DNA of 10,872 nucleotides from Chloroflexi bacterium UBA5177. GTDB lineage: Bacteria; Chloroflexota; UBA5177. The notes under the pieces were generated by a model. That model did not search any database. It was not told where the DNA came from and saw only the letters and a program-made list of their open reading frames with translations. The position numbers and the translations under genes are program-made. Where the stretch lies: the NCBI GenBank assembly GCA_002413265.1, contig DHWR01000265.1, positions 416 to 11,287 on the forward strand, in the 5' to 3' direction. Of the stretch, positions 7,293 through 10,872 are shown piece after piece (the stretch's first letter is position 1; every line of letters begins with the position of its first letter).

Positions 7293-8534
7293 TTAGGTGC
7301 CCAGGGCCATCGGCGCTCTGCGATACAACACGCACGCGATGGCCAGGAGAGGGACGCATAGGAGCTGCACTCCGCCAGGCGCCCATGAGACAAGAAGCAG
7401 CGAGAAGAAGGTCAAGTACAGGGCAAGTACCGGCCCTCGTTCTGAGAGGCGTTCACCGTTGGGGCCGAGAAGGGCCATCAGCGGAAGAGTCAGCAGAATC
7501 TCGTCGTAAAAATGTGCGTACGGCGCTGCCAAGAACCATGCGAGCCACAACCAACCGACGGCAAGCACCGGAAGCCCCTCCTTCCACGCCTGGCTTCGCC
7601 ACACGAACGCCGTCAGTCCGATGGCGAGGAGCACGGTAGCCGCCTCGAGTGCAAGTCGAGCTCCACCCGGAGCCCATCTGACGTACAAGCCCGACAGAGA
7701 GGAGACAGCGGGTGACGTGGTAATCGCGTTTGAATATCCCGCCATCCCATTGATCCATTGCCGGATGCTCTCGGCACCCGTGGCCAGCAAAGTCAGCAAG
7801 GCGAACAGAGCGGTTGCAACACCAAACGATGTGGCGACCTTTTGACGGCGGCCGGAGATGAACAGGATGACCATGAGCGCGATCGGTAGGCCCACCGGGG
7901 GTTTCAACCAGGCAGCCGTCAAGAAGGCACCGGCAAGCCAGGGGTTGCGATCTGCGAGCACGACCGCTATCGCGATGCCGGCGAATACCAATCCGATGGC
8001 ATTGGCCTCATAGATGCCTAGCACCGTCTGCGGCATCAGAAGAAACACCAGCGAAGGTACAATCCGCGCGGTCCAGCCCAGATAACCGAGAAGCAAGAGG
8101 AAGCCGCCAAGTGTGGAAAGACCGAGCAAAGCCATGCAAGCCAGAGCTGATGCTGTGAGCGGCTTATCCGTAAGAGGCTCAAGTGCCCAGAAGAGGAGCG
8201 GTGGGTTTCCCACTCGAACTACCGAGCGGGGCGCAATCTGCCTTACATGTTGCTCCGCGAGCCAGGTTTGCTCACTTCGGTAGAGGAGGTGAGAGTCATA
8301 CGGGTTCCCTCCAGCCTTCATGACTCGAGCCGCGCTCACGTACATCGCAGCGTCACCGCCAAACGACTTGCCGTTTGGACCGTGTTTGAAGGCGCCTTCC
8401 TGTACGAATAGCCACCCCCATAGGATTAACAAGACGAGGAGTATAGAGACGGCAACCATACGCCGCATGTTTCGCTTGCGTGCGTCACGCTCTGAGACGG
8501 AGCGAGGTTCTTCGAGCCGGGCTGTGTTACCCAT
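7293..8534 (-). CDS. GT87/DUF2029 membrane mannosyltransferase-like protein, copy 1
   Basis: The 413-residue protein has a basic cytosolic N-terminus, a first membrane segment at about 27-44 and some nine to eleven hydrophobic segments in all. FGGDAAMYVSAARVMKAGG begins at residue 58 and is followed by NPYD (77-80); the loop Asp is at 61. GNPPLLFW (109-116), MPQTVLGIYEANA (167-179), AWLKPP (208-213), SSLSGLYVRW (278-287) and AHFYDE (340-345) follow. Each block has a match in the same order in the 6005-7228 protein, so the two arose by tandem duplication or have parallel roles in one chain. Family knowledge suggests a polyprenyl-phosphate sugar donor and an acceptor on the outer membrane face. 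The ATG at 8534 has only a weak AGG four bases upstream. It lies 37 bases after the stop of the DUF192 gene, probably in the same transcript. The acceptor is unknown. Confidence 0.87.
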   Translation of the reverse strand: MGNTARLEEPRSVSERDARKRNMRRMVAVSILLVLLILWGWLFVQEGAFKHGPNGKSFGGDAAMYVSAARVMKAGGNPYDSHLLYRSEQTWLAEQHVRQIAPRSVVRVGNPPLLFWALEPLTDKPLTASALACMALLGLSTLGGFLLLLGYLGWTARIVPSLVFLLMPQTVLGIYEANAIGLVFAGIAIAVVLADRNPWLAGAFLTAAWLKPPVGLPIALMVILFISGRRQKVATSFGVATALFALLTLLATGAESIRQWINGMAGYSNAITTSPAVSSLSGLYVRWAPGGARLALEAATVLLAIGLTAFVWRSQAWKEGLPVLAVGWLWLAWFLAAPYAHFYDEILLTLPLMALLGPNGERLSERGPVLALYLTFFSLLLVSWAPGGVQLLCVPLLAIACVLYRRAPMALGT

Positions 8535-8571
8535 ATGGCCTATGGTGGCGTGAGCGGATCCACGGAAGCCA

Positions 8572-8913
8572 TCAGGCCGGCACGATCTCGATTGCGTCCC
8601 CGAGAGCTGTTTCCGTGGCCCGAAGCACTCCGGCGGGCAGCTCTACAACGTACTTGGACCCGCGAACCATCTTGCTGGTTCTCCAGGGTCGCAAGGCGTG
8701 AATCAGGTGGACTACTTGTCCATGCGCGTCAACGAACAGCACATCGATGGGAAACCGCATGAAGAACGTGATTACCGAATTGCACGGGCGAATGATGAGG
8801 CCCGCGCCTTCCGGCAGAGTGCTGCGTCCCAGCAACCCGAAGCCGCGACTGACCATGTTCACCGCGGCCCCGCTCTCGGTGGCAATATCTCGGCCTCGAG
8901 TCACGTTGGCCAC
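8572..8913 (-). CDS. DUF192 family protein
   Basis: The 113-residue protein matches the DUF192 (COG1430) pattern almost end to end. It has VTRGRDIA at the start, RGFGLLGR (23-30), GAGLIIRPC (36-44), ITFFMRFPIDVLFVD (48-62), a hydrophobic strand after HGQVV, RPWR (75-78), ELPAG (91-95) and a terminal GD. The family is a small beta-rich domain of unknown biochemical function. Many Gram-negative members carry signal peptides, but none is seen here, so a cytosolic location is likely. The start is GTG at 8913. The only purine-rich sequence upstream is GGGAAGAAG, about ten bases away. It starts 32 bases after the stop of the beta-repeat gene and ends 37 bases before the first GT87 gene. It therefore sits in the middle of the run and is probably co-transcribed. 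Confidence 0.9.
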   Translation of the reverse strand: MANVTRGRDIATESGAAVNMVSRGFGLLGRSTLPEGAGLIIRPCNSVITFFMRFPIDVLFVDAHGQVVHLIHALRPWRTSKMVRGSKYVVELPAGVLRATETALGDAIEIVPA

Positions 8914-8945
8914 GCGATACGTGCTTCTTCCCGACAGGTGGGTCG

Positions 8946-10872
8946 CTATCGCTTCACCCGCGAAGATTGCCTGTGGGCTGCTTGTGCTGCGTGGTGTTGA
9001 GCTACCAGGGATGCCACCCGTACCAGAGTGATGCCGTTACCGGCGGGCACGGACATAACGACCCTCTGCAAACCGGACACCTGGGGTAGCCCCGAGCGGA
9101 TTATCCCTGATCGAGAGGCCCTTCGTTTCCAGACAAATGTGCGATGCCTGAACTGTATTTCGAACGTAGCCGTGGAACGAAGCGGAATCCGCGCTGTGAA
9201 GGCTCTATTGCTTGTCCCAATCTTCACGCTGATGCCTGACATCTTGACGCGTCTTGTCACGGCACCCGTGCTGACGGTCAGGCTGGCAGCGTGAGAGAAG
9301 GTCGCTGCCGCGCCAAATCCGTCTTGCAGCTGGCCCACCAGCGAACCGCTCACGGCGTCGCTCGGAGCTATTGTCTGCGCGATTGGTTTGCCCGACTTCG
9401 ATAGCGCGTGGATCTGAACCTCCGTTCCGGGGGGTGTCGTTCCTCGGACCACGCCCGTGCCGACATAGAAACTCATAGACAGAAGAGATGCGCTCTGCTG
9501 TACGTCGTCGCCGTTGGGCAGGTGGGCAATGAGGCTTAGTGAGTCTCCTGGTCGTGCGCGGTTAGGAAGGTCCAACGTACTGCCATCTCGACGGAGAGCC
9601 AGGTCTCTGCTCCATGAGGAAACTCCGGGTTTTTGTAGGAGTGCCGTTGCCGACATCCCGGACGGCCCAGACACGTGTGCTGCCGAGCTGCCAGGAGAAA
9701 TGCCCACGTTTAGGCCAGGCACGATGAAGCCCTTTCTATGCCAACGCGATCCGATGGTGACGACGTCTCCCTGTCTAACGCTGACTCCATGTCGACCGGA
9801 AAGGAGGTCGAGTGCAAACGTGCCGTCCGCCGACCCATGCACCTTGCGTGCGACTAGGATTCGACCTGCGCGCAAAATCTGCACGTACGGATGGCTTCCG
9901 ACTGTCCAGCCTTCTAGACTGGAGGTCGCTAGGTCGAGTACTAGACCGGGTGCATAGGCGCTCGATGCCACCTGGTCGCCGGCGCCATCGGCCGCGGCGG
10001 CTACAACCTGGCTTCCTGCCCTCAATGCAAACGGAGTTCGCATAGAGAGGGACCCGGACGACGAAGCAGTCAGAACTGTGTGCCACAGTTGCTGGCCGTG
10101 GCTGTCGGCCACCGCCAGAGACACCGTGCTTCCTGGTTCAGCACGTCCCTCGATATTCCGGCCTCCCGCATGGAGGCTGAGCGCGGGGATAGAGATGAGT
10201 GCGCTTCGTGATCCGGAAGATATTTGCAGATCGTCGCCGGGTTTAACAAGAACGGGCAAGCCGTTACTGTTGTGGAGCGTCGCTGCGAAGCCGCCCGTTT
10301 CCGCATCACTGAAGGCGCCGGCCGTCCCCACGGTGCGGGTGCCCCGTCGCAAAAATAGCGCTACTTTTTGTCCAGGAAGTGCAGCTCCTGCCACCAACGC
10401 GTGACCGATGACGGCGGTGGTAACCGGTCTCCAAGTTTGCAGCGCTGATCTGAACCCGGCCGGCCACAGGGAAGGTGCGCTTTCGGTGCTCGTTTGCACC
10501 AGGACGCTGTGTGCCAGCTCCGTCTGGGCCGCACGAAGATCGTGGGGCTGAACACCGGCGAGCGAGGCCACTCCTGGGAGCGCCTCGAGCTGGGCAGCGG
10601 AGGCCGTCCCACGGATCCAGACCGCGGCCGCGGCCGTCAAGGGCTGGAAGCTGTCGATTAGACCGGCGCGCGCAAGGCGATTGAGTGCGGGAGTTAGAGC
10701 GGCGGCTTCTCGCGTAGTCAGAGCATCAGTTCGTTCCAACGCCAGGGCGGGCGTGACAGATTCGCCGGGGGAATAGGCGGGAAGCTGAAGGAGTAAAAGG
10801 CGATCAGCTGGAGGCACGTTTCGAGTTGCCGAGCCAATCGCGGTAAGTTTTTCAAGGTCCAGCTTCAGTCCC
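8946..10872 (-). CDS. Large secreted-type beta-repeat protein with subtilase-propeptide-like N-terminal part (N-terminus outside window)
   Basis: The frame is open from the right edge of the window to TAG at 8946-8948, giving about 641 residues without the true start. A GTG at 10817 is a possible internal start, but the frame runs on beyond it, so I treat the gene as partial. Counting from that GTG, residues 5-91 resemble a subtilase-type (I9) propeptide. RLLLLQLP comes early, AGLIDSFQPLTAAAAVWI (51-68) in the middle, and AAQLEALPGVASL (74-86) at the end. No peptidase domain follows. Instead there are about five degenerate units of 70-85 residues at 134-530. They follow a pattern of G....PG..V.L, then G.F...L, then PGD.L.I, as expected for Ig-like or other beta-sandwich modules. 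A further beta-rich section and a basic, His-rich tail end the protein. Composition is rich in Ser, Ala, Gly and Thr, as in surface proteins. No sorting motif or C-terminal membrane anchor is visible. Function unknown. Confidence 0.8.
   Translation of the reverse strand, partial: GLKLDLEKLTAIGSATRNVPPADRLLLLQLPAYSPGESVTPALALERTDALTTREAAALTPALNRLARAGLIDSFQPLTAAAAVWIRGTASAAQLEALPGVASLAGVQPHDLRAAQTELAHSVLVQTSTESAPSLWPAGFRSALQTWRPVTTAVIGHALVAGAALPGQKVALFLRRGTRTVGTAGAFSDAETGGFAATLHNSNGLPVLVKPGDDLQISSGSRSALISIPALSLHAGGRNIEGRAEPGSTVSLAVADSHGQQLWHTVLTASSSGSLSMRTPFALRAGSQVVAAAADGAGDQVASSAYAPGLVLDLATSSLEGWTVGSHPYVQILRAGRILVARKVHGSADGTFALDLLSGRHGVSVRQGDVVTIGSRWHRKGFIVPGLNVGISPGSSAAHVSGPSGMSATALLQKPGVSSWSRDLALRRDGSTLDLPNRARPGDSLSLIAHLPNGDDVQQSASLLSMSFYVGTGVVRGTTPPGTEVQIHALSKSGKPIAQTIAPSDAVSGSLVGQLQDGFGAAATFSHAASLTVSTGAVTRRVKMSGISVKIGTSNRAFTARIPLRSTATFEIQFRHRTFVWKRRASRSGIIRSGLPQVSGLQRVVMSVPAGNGITLVRVASLVAQHHAAQAAHRQSSRVKR

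Noticed and set aside
10607..10640. GC-rich run GCGGCCGCGGCC considered as a repeat or structural element
   Set aside because: It is a run of alanine codons within the beta-repeat gene and needs no other explanation.

Overview
The window looks like a surface-glycan (cell-envelope) locus from a GC-rich bacterium, roughly 60% G+C by eye. It holds ten protein genes, two of them cut by the window edges. I see no rRNA, tRNA, CRISPR array, transposase or phage gene, and no gene-free stretch longer than 300 bases. No single marker fixes the taxonomy. GC-rich codon use, many polytopic GT-C-type membrane glycosyltransferases, a leaderless DUF192 protein and a very Ser/Ala/Gly-rich beta-repeat surface protein would suit Chloroflexota, Actinomycetota or a related soil or aquatic lineage. 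This is inference only.

Layout, left to right. On the plus strand are the C-terminal end of a family-2 glycosyltransferase (1-461) and a small membrane protein in the same frame (492-902). On the minus strand is a polyprenyl-phosphate sugar-1-phosphate transferase (961-2406), the enzyme type that starts a lipid-linked glycan. On the plus strand is an uncharacterised polytopic membrane protein with conserved loop motifs (2590-3888). On the minus strand is a Gpi18/PIG-V-like mannosyltransferase (3915-5117). On the plus strand is a dolichyl-phosphate-mannose-synthase-like GT2 (5282-5998). Then comes a four-gene minus-strand run, transcribed from right to left: a large beta-repeat protein open at the window edge (8946-10872), a DUF192 protein (8572-8913), and two tandem paralogous GT87/DUF2029 membrane mannosyltransferases (7293-8534 and 6005-7228).

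How they could work together (inference): the sugar-phosphate transferase would start a glycan on a polyprenyl carrier, and the cytosolic GT2 enzymes would extend it or make polyprenyl-phosphate-linked sugar. The GT-C enzymes (Gpi18-like, the two GT87 proteins and possibly the 2590-3888 protein) would use polyprenyl-phosphate sugars on the outer face of the membrane. The beta-repeat protein is encoded upstream of the GT87 pair and could be a surface protein partner or acceptor. The most unusual element is that protein: its N-terminal part resembles a subtilase propeptide, but about five degenerate beta-sandwich-like repeats follow instead of a peptidase.
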